Positions 7,353-13,434 of a stretch of DNA of 13,434 nt are shown here, in pieces. The DNA is taken from contig UWSJ01000051.1 of the NCBI GenBank assembly GCA_900549525.1, positions 1 through 13,434 of the forward strand, written 5' to 3'. Positions within the stretch are counted from its first letter, which is position 1. Each line of letters starts with the position of its first letter. Made by a program: the position numbers and the translations under genes. This DNA is from an uncultured Coriobacteriaceae bacterium (GTDB lineage: Bacteria; Actinomycetota; Coriobacteriia; Coriobacteriales; Atopobiaceae). The notes under the pieces are model-generated. The model worked only from the letters and a program-made list of their open reading frames with translations, was not told the origin of the DNA and made no database searches.

Positions 7353-10300
7353 CTACCTACGGCCGCGCCTCAAGGCAGCGGCAACTGCCAGCACCGCGAG
7401 CGAAACCGCGCTCATCGCCAGCCCGGGCACGATACCGGGCGACAGGTACGTGAGGCGCACGTGATTCGTCTGGCCCGACGCCACCGGAATCACCATGAGC
7501 CCGTTATCGAACGCGCCCGCAGGTTCCACGCGCTCGCTGTTTACCTCGACCGTCCAGCCCTTCGCGTTGGGCACGGTGAGCAACAGGGACGTCGTGTCGG
7601 CATCCGCCACAAAGTCGCCTTCGATGAAGCCGTCCTCCCAGGTCGCTGCCTCGAAGGGCCGGCTCGAGAGCTCGCCGGTCAGCTGGGCGAGCGCGTCCAC
7701 GTCGAGTGCGTAGAACGTGCAGGTGGGCCTCACGAGGAAGTCATCACGATTCCAGTACCCCACGTCCGCGTCCGAGCTCGCCGTGAGCGTCACGGTGTGG
7801 GTCGTCGCCTGCGTGTCGTCCGGCTCACCCATCGGGTGCACGGAGTGGTGCAGCGCCGTGCCCTCCTGGATGGGCTCGCCTCCGTCAACGGAGATCCACA
7901 GCGGCGATTCGACGCGCGGCGTGAGGTAGCTGTCAACCGAGGTGTACAGATAGCCCTCGAGCCCGGCGGGCACCTCGACCTGCCAGGTCATGGCGCCCGC
8001 AGAGTCCTCCGCGAGCGTCGCCTCCAGCGGGCGCCAGAGCGTCACGTCGTGGCCCACGAGTGCGCTCGCCATCGCGTTCTGGCTCTCGAACGGGCTTGCC
8101 GAGGAGTCGCCGGCCGCCGCCGCGCCCGTGGCGCCCCACTCGCCGAAGCCGGCGCCCGCCGCCGTGCTCGCCACCCCATAGCCAAGCGGCAGCGCGTAGG
8201 GGTTCTCCCACACGCGTGCGCCCGCGCCGAGGTACGCCGTGCGCTCGCCAAGTCCGGCGTCAACGTAGCCGAAGGGATGGAACGAGGACGAGACGTACCG
8301 CACGCCAAGCAGGGCGTCGGCAACGAGGTTGGAGTCCGTATAGCGCACGGACCACCAGCCGGGTAGGCCATAGCCAAGCGACGTGAGCATGCCCATGGCG
8401 TTGGCGTCGGTCGCAGACACGTAGGCCGAAAGCGACAGCTGCCCGGCGCTCAGACTCTCGTCACCCGAGGTGAACATCTGCTCCTCGGCACGCGAGTAGG
8501 TGCGCTCGACGCGATAGACGCCCTGGTCGGCGGAGACGATACGCGCGGCCTCGTCAGCGGAGTCGAGCGCGTAGGCCTCGTAGTCGGCCTCGGTCATCTC
8601 CGACGCCGTCGCCCCGACCATGACCGCCTGCGAGAAGGCCATCTCCGCGCAGAGCAGCACGATGAGCCCCGCGGTCGCGAGGCGCGCCGGGGCGAAGCCG
8701 GGGGCACTGGTCCCAAGCACGTCAGCGGCACGCGTTCGGATGACGAGAAGCGCGCAGGCCAGCACGCAGCAGACGGGTGCGGCCATAGACAGCAGCTCGG
8801 TCTTGCCCGTCACAACCGCGGCACCTGACGCCGCGAGTATGCCGACGAGACACGCGCCCGCCGCCCGCGCGAGCGTCGACCGCGCGACGCCCCAGGTCGA
8901 CACACCGCCCCTCGAGCGCGCCGCATCACCCCGTGCGGCAGCGTCGGCCGCCGTCCCAGCGCGCTCCCCCCGCAGCGTCAGCGCATACGCCGCCGCCCAC
9001 TCGAGCGCAAAGACAAAGAAGACGGCCATGCGCACGTGGTAGCCGTTGGGCATGCGCATCCCGCACCACACGTAGTAGAGCGGCCGCAGCAGAAAGCCGA
9101 GGGCCAGGAACCCAACGAGCATGCCAAACGCACGACGCACGCCCGCCGGCACCCGTGGGCTCGCCACGAAGACCGCGACAAGGACCAGCACGGAAGCCCC
9201 CGCGTAGAGCTGGGGCGTCACGTTGGCCTCGCGCGTGCCGAGGAAGAGGCCGATGAGCGCCTGCGGCAGGTCGGCCACGCGCAGGCGAGCCGGTAGGGAG
9301 CCCTTGGGCGCAATCGAAATCGCCAAAACGACCAGCACAAAAAGCACGCCCACGGCAACGAGCGCACGCCGCACCCCGCCTCCAAGCCCCGCCCTGCGCA
9401 CCCTCCGCACGACAGCCACGGCCGCGACGGCCACCGCCACGGCGAGAGCGGCCGCAAGCGCGAGCACGACCGGCACGAGCGCCGAGGGCAGACGCCGACC
9501 CAGTGCCGCGACGACCTTCGCAGGCAGCGACGTCCCGCTGCCGCCGGCCGACTGCGCCATCGCCATGACCGTGGGCACGAAGCTCGCGCCGGCAACGAGC
9601 AGCGCCCCCAGCATCACGCAGCAAAGCCGCGCGAACGGCCGCAGGAAGCCCGCGCCAAAGGGTTCGTTGCCCTCCGCTCGGCACACGGCCCGCTCGAACG
9701 CCCAGAGCACGACCACGAACAAGAACAGCATGTACGCCATATACCAACAGGTCACAACCGCCACGACAAGCTCCGCGAGCAGCCCGCCCCAACGGCCCTC
9801 GCAAACCAGCCGCCACGTGGAGAGACCCGCAAGCGGCAGAATCGCCACCACGTCGAGCCACATCGGGTTCGTGAGCTGCGTCGTCACCCACACGCACGAA
9901 GCCAGGCCTGTCGAAAGCAGCAGCGCCTCGCCCGGCCGCAAGGCAAAGCGACGCCGGAAGTACACGAGACCGCACACGCCGATGACCCCGACCTTAATCG
10001 CCACCACAAGCAGGAAGAAGTAGCTGAGATGCGCGTCATCGAACAACAGCACAAGCAGGTTGAGCGGGTTGGAGAGGTAGTAGCTGAACACCGGCCAGCC
10101 GTTCTGGCCGAGACCGATGCCGCCCATGTAGAAGAGCGACGCGCGCCCCTCGAGCACGCGACGGAACCAGGCGTAGAAGTCGACGTACTGGGCGCGGATG
10201 TCGGCCGAGACTATCGACTTGGCGCCGAATGGAGCCACGCCCGCAAGCACCAGCCCGGCCACGAGCACCGCCACCGGCACGACAAACGCCAGCGCGTACC

Positions 10301-10469
10301 AGCCCAGATTCGTGCGCATCGGACGTCGGGCCGGACGCTCCTCTGCCTCCCGCGACCCTGCCGCCCGCTCGGCCGCCTTCGTCCCCGAGACCGCCCGCGC
10401 GCCGCCCCTCGCTGCCGCCGCGCCAACCCGTCCGGCGGCCCGCGCGCCGCCCGCCATATGCTTCGCCAT
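7353..10469 (-). CDS. YfhO-family GT-C membrane glycosyltransferase (second, larger copy)
   Basis: A polytopic protein of 1038 residues, paralogous to the YfhO-like protein in the LCP operon. An Ala/Arg-rich cytoplasmic tail (1-55) is followed by helix 1 (about 57-79) and an outer loop with D90 in SADIRAQYVDFYAWFRR, matching D50 of the other copy. It also has SYYLSNPLNLLVLL and NPMWLDVVAILPL. Additional helices around 530-615 make it longer than its paralogue. The outer domain runs from about 615 to 1005 and ends in GWTVEVNSERVEP and GLMVIPV; the last helix and RRGRR tail close the protein. ATG 10469 is preceded by GGGAG with a 5-nt gap, which favours it over an upstream ATG at 10505; that longer frame would begin inside the dyad before the gene. 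It converges on the LCP operon and lies downstream of ychF behind a strong terminator. Glycosyl transfer to a surface polymer is inferred from family. Confidence 0.85.
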   Translation of the reverse strand: MAKHMAGGARAAGRVGAAAARGGARAVSGTKAAERAAGSREAEERPARRPMRTNLGWYALAFVVPVAVLVAGLVLAGVAPFGAKSIVSADIRAQYVDFYAWFRRVLEGRASLFYMGGIGLGQNGWPVFSYYLSNPLNLLVLLFDDAHLSYFFLLVVAIKVGVIGVCGLVYFRRRFALRPGEALLLSTGLASCVWVTTQLTNPMWLDVVAILPLAGLSTWRLVCEGRWGGLLAELVVAVVTCWYMAYMLFLFVVVLWAFERAVCRAEGNEPFGAGFLRPFARLCCVMLGALLVAGASFVPTVMAMAQSAGGSGTSLPAKVVAALGRRLPSALVPVVLALAAALAVAVAVAAVAVVRRVRRAGLGGGVRRALVAVGVLFVLVVLAISIAPKGSLPARLRVADLPQALIGLFLGTREANVTPQLYAGASVLVLVAVFVASPRVPAGVRRAFGMLVGFLALGFLLRPLYYVWCGMRMPNGYHVRMAVFFVFALEWAAAYALTLRGERAGTAADAAARGDAARSRGGVSTWGVARSTLARAAGACLVGILAASGAAVVTGKTELLSMAAPVCCVLACALLVIRTRAADVLGTSAPGFAPARLATAGLIVLLCAEMAFSQAVMVGATASEMTEADYEAYALDSADEAARIVSADQGVYRVERTYSRAEEQMFTSGDESLSAGQLSLSAYVSATDANAMGMLTSLGYGLPGWWSVRYTDSNLVADALLGVRYVSSSFHPFGYVDAGLGERTAYLGAGARVWENPYALPLGYGVASTAAGAGFGEWGATGAAAAGDSSASPFESQNAMASALVGHDVTLWRPLEATLAEDSAGAMTWQVEVPAGLEGYLYTSVDSYLTPRVESPLWISVDGGEPIQEGTALHHSVHPMGEPDDTQATTHTVTLTASSDADVGYWNRDDFLVRPTCTFYALDVDALAQLTGELSSRPFEAATWEDGFIEGDFVADADTTSLLLTVPNAKGWTVEVNSERVEPAGAFDNGLMVIPVASGQTNHVRLTYLSPGIVPGLAMSAVSLAVLAVAAALRRGRR

Positions 10470-10487
10470 GAACGCTCCCGCCACACA

Positions 10488-10499
10488 CCCCAAATGGGG
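10488..10499 (-). promoter_or_regulatory. Dyad CCCCA-tt-TGGGG before the second YfhO gene
   Basis: Five-base arms separated by two bases lie 18 nt before the YfhO ATG and just after the ychF terminator. It could be a small hairpin in the leader or a protein-binding dyad. No -35/-10 pair was recognised in the 31 nt between terminator and start. Confidence 0.25.
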
Positions 10500-10500
10500 C

Positions 10501-10542
10501 CACAAACAAAGACGGCCGCGGAGCCCTCAAGCCCCGCGGCCG
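10501..10542 (-). terminator. Strong intrinsic terminator of ychF
   Basis: On the minus strand a 12-bp stem (CGGCCGCGGGGC with GCTCCGCGGCCG, one G-U pair) encloses a TTGAGG loop at 10542-10513. TCTTTGTTTGT follows. It begins 18 nt after the ychF stop. It should separate ychF from the YfhO gene, whose start is only 31 nt further on. Confidence 0.9.
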
Positions 10543-10560
10543 CAGAACCAACTCGCCCTC

Positions 10561-11637
10561 TTACACGTTGAACCTAAAGTGCATCACGTCGCCGTCCTGC
10601 ACCACGTAGTCCTTGCCCTCCATACGCAGCTTGCCGGCCGCCTTGCAGCCCGCCTCGCCGCCGAGGGAGACGTAGTCGTCATAGCTCGCGACCTCGGCCT
10701 TGATGAAGCCCTTCTCGAAGTCGGAGTGGATGACGCCGGCGGCCTGCGGGGCCTTGGCGCCAACGGGCACGGTCCAGGCCTTGACCTCCATCTCACCGGC
10801 CGTGAAGTAGCTCTGCAGACCCAGCGTGCGGTACGCGGCGCGGGCCAGCGTGTCCAGGCCGCTCGCCTCGAGGCCCAGGTCGGCCAGGTACTCGGCGGCC
10901 TCCTCGGGCTCCAGCTCGGAGAGCTCGGCCTCCACCTTGGCGCAGATGGGCAGCGGCTCGATGCCGTCGATGGGCGAAAGCGGCTTATCCAGCGCGTCCT
11001 CGTCCACGTTGGCCACATAGATGATGGGCTTGAGCGTGAGCAGGAACAGCTGTTTGGCCGCGGCGCGCTCGTCGTCGGTCATGTCCATGTCGATGGCGCG
11101 GTTGCCGTCGTTGAGCCAGGTCAGCAGCCGGGTGGCCACCTGGAACTTGGGCATGAGCTCCTTGTCGCGCTTGCCCTCCTTCTCGAGCTTGGGCAGCTGC
11201 TTCTCGAGCGTCTGGATGTCGGCGAGGATGAGCTCGGTCTTGATGGTCTCGGCGTCACTGGCCGGGTCGACGAACTCGGCCGCGCGGTCGTTCTCGCGCA
11301 TGACGTTGGGGTCGGAGAAGTAGCGCACGACCTCGCAGATGGCGTCGGTCTCGCGAATGTTGGCGAGGAACTGGTTGCCGAGGCCCTCGCCCGCGGAGGC
11401 GCCCTTCACGAGACCGGCGATGTCGACGAACTCCACCGTGGCGGGCACGATGCGGCCCGGGTGCACGATGTCGGCGAGCTTCTGCAGGCGGCCGTCGGGC
11501 ACGTCGACGATGCCCACGTTGGGGTCGATCGTGGCAAAGGGATAGTTGGCCGCGAGGCCACCCTTCTTGGTGAGGGCCGTGAAGAGGGTCGACTTGCCCA
11601 CGTTGGGCAGGCCCACGATGCCGATTGAGAGAGCCAC
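10561..11637 (-). CDS. ychF: YchF/Ola1-family ATPase (Obg-like)
   Basis: A P-loop ATPase of 358 residues, close to the usual ~363, that associates with ribosomes and is linked to oxidative stress control in E. coli. The G domain has the P-loop GLPNVGKST (9-17), the switch DIAGLVKGASAGEGLGNQFL, and NVDE in place of the GTPase NKxD motif, as expected for the ATP-preferring YchF subgroup. A helical insert (about 130-200) and the C-terminal TGS domain follow, ending GDVMHFRFNV. The start is GTG at 11637-11635 with AAAGGA six or so bases upstream. At residue 35 this protein has alanine (NYPFATIDPN), where E. coli YchF has Cys35 (FPFCTIEPN). It lies 57 nt downstream of the ferredoxin-like gene in the same direction and ends in a strong terminator. 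Confidence 0.97.
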   Translation of the reverse strand: MALSIGIVGLPNVGKSTLFTALTKKGGLAANYPFATIDPNVGIVDVPDGRLQKLADIVHPGRIVPATVEFVDIAGLVKGASAGEGLGNQFLANIRETDAICEVVRYFSDPNVMRENDRAAEFVDPASDAETIKTELILADIQTLEKQLPKLEKEGKRDKELMPKFQVATRLLTWLNDGNRAIDMDMTDDERAAAKQLFLLTLKPIIYVANVDEDALDKPLSPIDGIEPLPICAKVEAELSELEPEEAAEYLADLGLEASGLDTLARAAYRTLGLQSYFTAGEMEVKAWTVPVGAKAPQAAGVIHSDFEKGFIKAEVASYDDYVSLGGEAGCKAAGKLRMEGKDYVVQDGDVMHFRFNV

Positions 11638-11671
11638 GATCGTTCCTTTCGCACTGGTGCATTACAACCCG

Positions 11672-11677
11672 AGCATA
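11672..11677 (-). promoter_or_regulatory. Candidate -10 element (TATGCT) upstream of ychF
   Basis: TATGCT in the 57-nt gap before ychF would give a short leader of roughly 28 nt. No clear -35 exists; the overlapping CCCGGGC/GCTCGGG pair (7 bp with one G-U) could instead be a weak terminator of the upstream gene. Read-through from the ferredoxin gene is an equally good explanation for ychF expression. Confidence 0.25.
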
Positions 11678-11694
11678 CCGCGCCCGGGAACCGT

Positions 11695-12960
11695 TTACTT
11701 GTCGAGCTTCTCGAGGAAGTCGAGCCCGCGCCTGAGCTGCTCCATGCCCTGCTTCTTGAGGCGAGCGACCTCGGCCTTCTGCTTGGCCTCGCGCTTCTTG
11801 CGCTCCTCTTCCTCCTTGTCGGGAACCACGAGCACGTGGGGGTCGTAGCTCTCCCAGGTGAGGGCGCGCTCGCCGCAGGCCTTGAGGCAGGCGCCGCACT
11901 CGGTGCAGTAGGACGGCTCCACGCGAAAGACCCCGTCGTCGGTGATCTCGCAGGCGCGGGTGGGGCAGACGTCGGCGCAGTCGCCGCAGAGCGTGCAGCG
12001 TTCCGGGTCGCAGGAGGGCATCTTCGGTGCGAGACGAACCGCGAGCTTGGGATGCTTCTGGAGGGTGGTGAGCAGCAGCTGCCTGCGCTGGGTGAGCACG
12101 CGGCGCTTGCGCGTGGCGTTGGGCGCGGTTTCGCCCTCGATGGCGTGCGTGAGGGCGTTGATGCGCCGAGTGTTGGCGTCGAGCTTCTGCGTGATGGAAC
12201 GCGCCACGGCCACGGCCGGGTTCACGGCGCCAAGCGCGGCCATGCCCTGCTTGGCCAGGCTGTCCATGAACTCCTTGCGCTCGAAGGCGTGGTTCTTGGT
12301 GCGGTCGAGGGACTTCTCGTCCACCTCGAGGCCGAGGCCCCTGCCGCTCATCTCCTCAGCCTGGCCGATGGCCTCCACGTACGCGTCCTCGCCGGTGGTG
12401 GTGCGGCAGCGGTCGCAGATGCCCATGGGCAGATAGACCGACACGTTGGGGTAGTCGGCGAGAACCGCGAACCAGACCTCGGGAGAGACGGCTCCCACGC
12501 ACGGCAGCACGACCTCGTTCTCCTCGGGGATGCGACCGAGTGCGCGCGTGCAGGTGACGTAGGCGTGCTCGTAGGCCGAGGCGGCACGGGCGATGCGCTC
12601 GTAGAGCTTGCGCGGCATGATCTGCGGCGCATTGAGGCACTCACTGGGGCAGGCCGCGGTGCAGAGTCCGCACTTGCGGCAGCTGTCCGCAAGCTCGATG
12701 ACGCCGTCGGACAGATCGATGGCGTTCACGGGGCAGACGTCCGCGCAGCGGCGGCACGACTTGAGGTCATGGCTCTGGCAGGTGGTGCACGGCGTGGAGT
12801 TGGGGCGCGGACGGGCCTTGTACTCCCCGGGGTTCCAGGTCTTCACCTCGTCGGGATTGGCGGCAAGGGCGTTGGCGACGTCCGAGACGGGATTCGAGAG
12901 CGACTGCCAGTCGTTCTTGATGTCGATGAACTCGTCGATGAGGTCGCGCTTCTCCGCCAT
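11695..12960 (-). CDS. Multi-cluster 4Fe-4S ferredoxin-domain protein with a central MvhD-like cysteine segment
   Basis: A predicted cytoplasmic electron carrier of 421 residues; no enzyme identity is recognised. Module 1 has C58xxC61, then C69xxC72xxxC76P and C94xxC97xxC100xxxC104P. A central segment (about 131-200) has C137, LPC154VGAVSPE and GIC182DRC185, a pattern resembling the [2Fe-2S] MvhD subunit of methanogen heterodisulfide reductase/hydrogenase. A helical basic region (about 220-310) leads to module 2, with C322xxC325xxC328xxxC332P and C352xxC355xxC358xxxC362. The last 40 residues are a charged, probably coiled-coil helix. ATG 12960 has GAGGGAG just upstream and fits the conserved-looking acidic start MAEKRDLIDEF; an extension to 13068 is not supported. 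Neighbours (groEL, ychF) offer no redox partner. Module 1 and 2 assignment is firm, the central one is inference. Confidence 0.85.
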   Translation of the reverse strand: MAEKRDLIDEFIDIKNDWQSLSNPVSDVANALAANPDEVKTWNPGEYKARPRPNSTPCTTCQSHDLKSCRRCADVCPVNAIDLSDGVIELADSCRKCGLCTAACPSECLNAPQIMPRKLYERIARAASAYEHAYVTCTRALGRIPEENEVVLPCVGAVSPEVWFAVLADYPNVSVYLPMGICDRCRTTTGEDAYVEAIGQAEEMSGRGLGLEVDEKSLDRTKNHAFERKEFMDSLAKQGMAALGAVNPAVAVARSITQKLDANTRRINALTHAIEGETAPNATRKRRVLTQRRQLLLTTLQKHPKLAVRLAPKMPSCDPERCTLCGDCADVCPTRACEITDDGVFRVEPSYCTECGACLKACGERALTWESYDPHVLVVPDKEEEERKKREAKQKAEVARLKKQGMEQLRRGLDFLEKLDK

Positions 12961-13009
12961 GTCTCTCCCTCGTGCCGCGCGCCGCCTTCCCCGAGCGACG
13001 CAAGGGTTC

Positions 13010-13015
13010 ATTGTA
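13010..13015 (-). promoter_or_regulatory. Candidate -10 box (TACAAT) for the ferredoxin-like gene
   Basis: TACAAT on the minus strand would give a leader of about 43 nt before ATG 12960. The -35 region is entirely G+C and instead overlaps the CCCGGCC/GGCCGGG dyad, so the promoter may depend on an activator or be regulated at that dyad. Confidence 0.4.
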
Positions 13016-13016
13016 T

Positions 13017-13037
13017 CCCGGCCGGCGCGGGGCCGGG
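13017..13037. repeat. Perfect 7-bp dyad CCCGGCC...GGCCGGG
   Basis: The arms at 13017-13023 and 13031-13037 are perfect complements around a 7-base GGCGCGG centre. It covers the -35 position of the candidate ferredoxin promoter, so it could be an operator, or a hairpin if transcribed from groEL. Confidence 0.4.
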
Positions 13038-13046
13038 CGACCGACG

Positions 13047-13120
13047 CTCGCGTCCTCGCGCAAAACACGCGGTGCGGGATGCTCGCTAACGGTCACCTGG
13101 CCTCGCGTCCTGCGTAAACA
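13047..13120. repeat. Pair of imperfect direct repeats upstream of the ferredoxin-like gene
   Basis: CTCGCGTCCTCGCGCAAAAC at 13047-13066 and CTCGCGTCCTGCGTAAACA at 13102-13120 share their first ten bases and most of the rest. They are 55 bp apart, start to start. They may be protein-binding sites or chance in G+C-rich DNA. Confidence 0.4.
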
Positions 13121-13123
13121 GCA

Positions 13124-13204
13124 GACGGCCCGGAGCATACCGGAGCGGAAGGCCGGGGACTTGCGAAGCAAGTGACCTTCCGCGGAGGTATGCGCCGGGC
13201 CGTC
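13124..13204 (-). terminator. 81-nt imperfect hairpin downstream of groEL, possible terminator
   Basis: Outer stem GACGGCCCGG/CCGGGCCGTC (10 bp), one A-G mismatch, GCATACC/GGTATGC (7 bp), a GGA/GGA internal loop, GCGGAAGG/CCTTCCGC (8 bp), an uneven loop, then ACTTGC-GAA-GCAAGT. It starts 60 nt after the groEL stop. On the minus strand TGCTGTTTACG follows, a poor U-tract, so it might be an RNA-stabilising or small-RNA structure instead of a terminator. Confidence 0.5.
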
Positions 13205-13247
13205 GTCGAGAAACGCTAGAGACGCGAGACCGGAACCTCGCAGGTGG

Positions 13248-13268
13248 CTAAGCCGTCATCGGGCTTAG
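13248..13268 (-). repeat. Small hairpin overlapping the groEL stop codon
   Basis: CTAAGCC and GGCTTAG (7 bp) enclose GATGACG or its complement, with the groEL TAA inside one arm. No T-tract follows. It may help protect the groEL message end. Confidence 0.4.
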
Positions 13269-13434
13269 TACATGCCGCCACCCTGGCCGCCCTGCGCGGC
13301 AGCCTGGGAGATGGCCTCCTCGATGGTGGTGTCCTTGGGCTCGTCGGTGACCGTGGCCTCGGTGATGAGGATCAGGGACGCGACGGAGGCGGCGTTCTGG
13401 AGCGTGGTGCGCGTGACCTTGACCGGGTCGAGCA
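13265..13434 (-). CDS. groL: Chaperonin GroEL (Hsp60), partial: only the C-terminus is in the window
   Basis: The last 56 codons of the 60-kDa ATP-driven protein-folding chaperonin; the rest lies beyond the right edge. The visible sequence begins LDPVKVTRTTLQNAASVASL, the strongly conserved equatorial-domain stretch, and continues through ITEATVTDEPKD to a Gly/Met tail QGGQGGGMY and TAA at 13267-13265. The tail is a short, Gln-containing version of the flexible GGM repeat. No groES lies downstream within the window; the gene is followed by a 304-bp spacer with a long hairpin. Confidence 0.97.
   Translation of the reverse strand, partial: LDPVKVTRTTLQNAASVASLILITEATVTDEPKDTTIEEAISQAAAQGGQGGGMY

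Larger units (their letters stand above)
12961..13264. other. Spacer between groEL and the ferredoxin-like gene
   Basis: This 304-bp non-coding stretch holds, read on the minus strand from groEL onward: a small hairpin at the groEL stop, the 81-nt hairpin at 13204-13124, two imperfect direct repeats (13120-13102 and 13067-13047), a G+C-rich dyad at 13037-13017, a TACAAT box at 13015-13010, and the ferredoxin ribosome-binding site. No small protein was recognised. Confidence 0.7.

Noticed and set aside
7252..7464. 70-codon plus-strand open frame starting inside the inverted-repeat element
   Set aside because: No ribosome-binding site, crosses the right arm, and more than half lies antisense to the YfhO gene.
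10198..11628. 476-codon plus-strand open frame opposite ychF and the start of the second YfhO gene
   Set aside because: Leu/Gly/His/Val-rich antisense shadow; it crosses the ychF terminator and has no recognisable domain.
12961..13068. 36-codon N-terminal extension of the ferredoxin-like protein
   Set aside because: It would run through the dyad and the TACAAT box, is Arg-rich without motif, and ATG 12960 has a good ribosome-binding site.
11836..13089. 417-codon plus-strand open frame opposite the ferredoxin-like gene
   Set aside because: Low-complexity antisense shadow; the cysteine motifs on the minus strand are decisive.
1..13434. CRISPR array, tRNA, rRNA, phage genes, toxin-antitoxin or defence system
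   Set aside because: No regularly spaced repeats, cloverleaf-like sequence, or proteins of these kinds were recognised in any frame.

Overview
The window is G+C-rich, gap-free bacterial chromosome and almost fully coding, apart from four spacers of roughly 270-300 bp. The mix of GMP synthase, LytR-CpsA-Psr (LCP) wall-polymer ligases, YfhO-type GT-C membrane glycosyltransferases, a multi-cluster ferredoxin, YchF and GroEL points to an anaerobic, high-G+C, Gram-positive-type organism. An Olsenella/Atopobium/Collinsella-like member of the Coriobacteriia fits best. That placement is inference from composition and protein style; there is no rRNA or other decisive marker here.

Layout from left to right. 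(1) 1-938, minus: the N-terminal 60% of guaA, running off the left edge. (2) 939-1216: divergent spacer. (3) 1217-7086, plus: a tight three-gene unit, LCP protein with LytR_C tail - YfhO-like protein - second LCP protein. The first gap is 27 nt and the second junction is an ATGA overlap. (4) 7087-7352: convergent spacer holding a 152-bp A+T-richer element bounded by 25-bp imperfect inverted repeats. (5) 7353-10469, minus: a second, larger YfhO-like gene facing the LCP operon. (6) 10501-10542: a strong intrinsic terminator. (7) 10561-11637, minus: ychF. (8) 11695-12960, minus: a 421-residue protein with two ferredoxin-like modules around a third cysteine-rich segment. (9) 12961-13264: a spacer with repeats and an 81-nt hairpin. 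(10) 13265-13434, minus: the last 56 codons of groEL.

How the genes may work together. LCP enzymes move undecaprenyl-linked glycopolymers onto peptidoglycan (or proteins), and YfhO-type proteins add sugars from a lipid-phosphate donor outside the membrane. Two LCP paralogues translationally coupled to one YfhO, with a second YfhO next door, look like a module that decorates and attaches a surface glycopolymer. No CsbB-like donor synthase and no GtcA-like flippase lie in the window, so the lipid-linked sugar must come from elsewhere. The remaining genes are housekeeping (guaA, ychF, groEL) plus an orphan electron-transfer protein. No undisputed new system is visible. The most unusual items are the inverted-repeat element in the convergent spacer, the composite iron-sulfur protein, the LCP-YfhO-LCP arrangement, and a YchF that lacks the cysteine at position 35.
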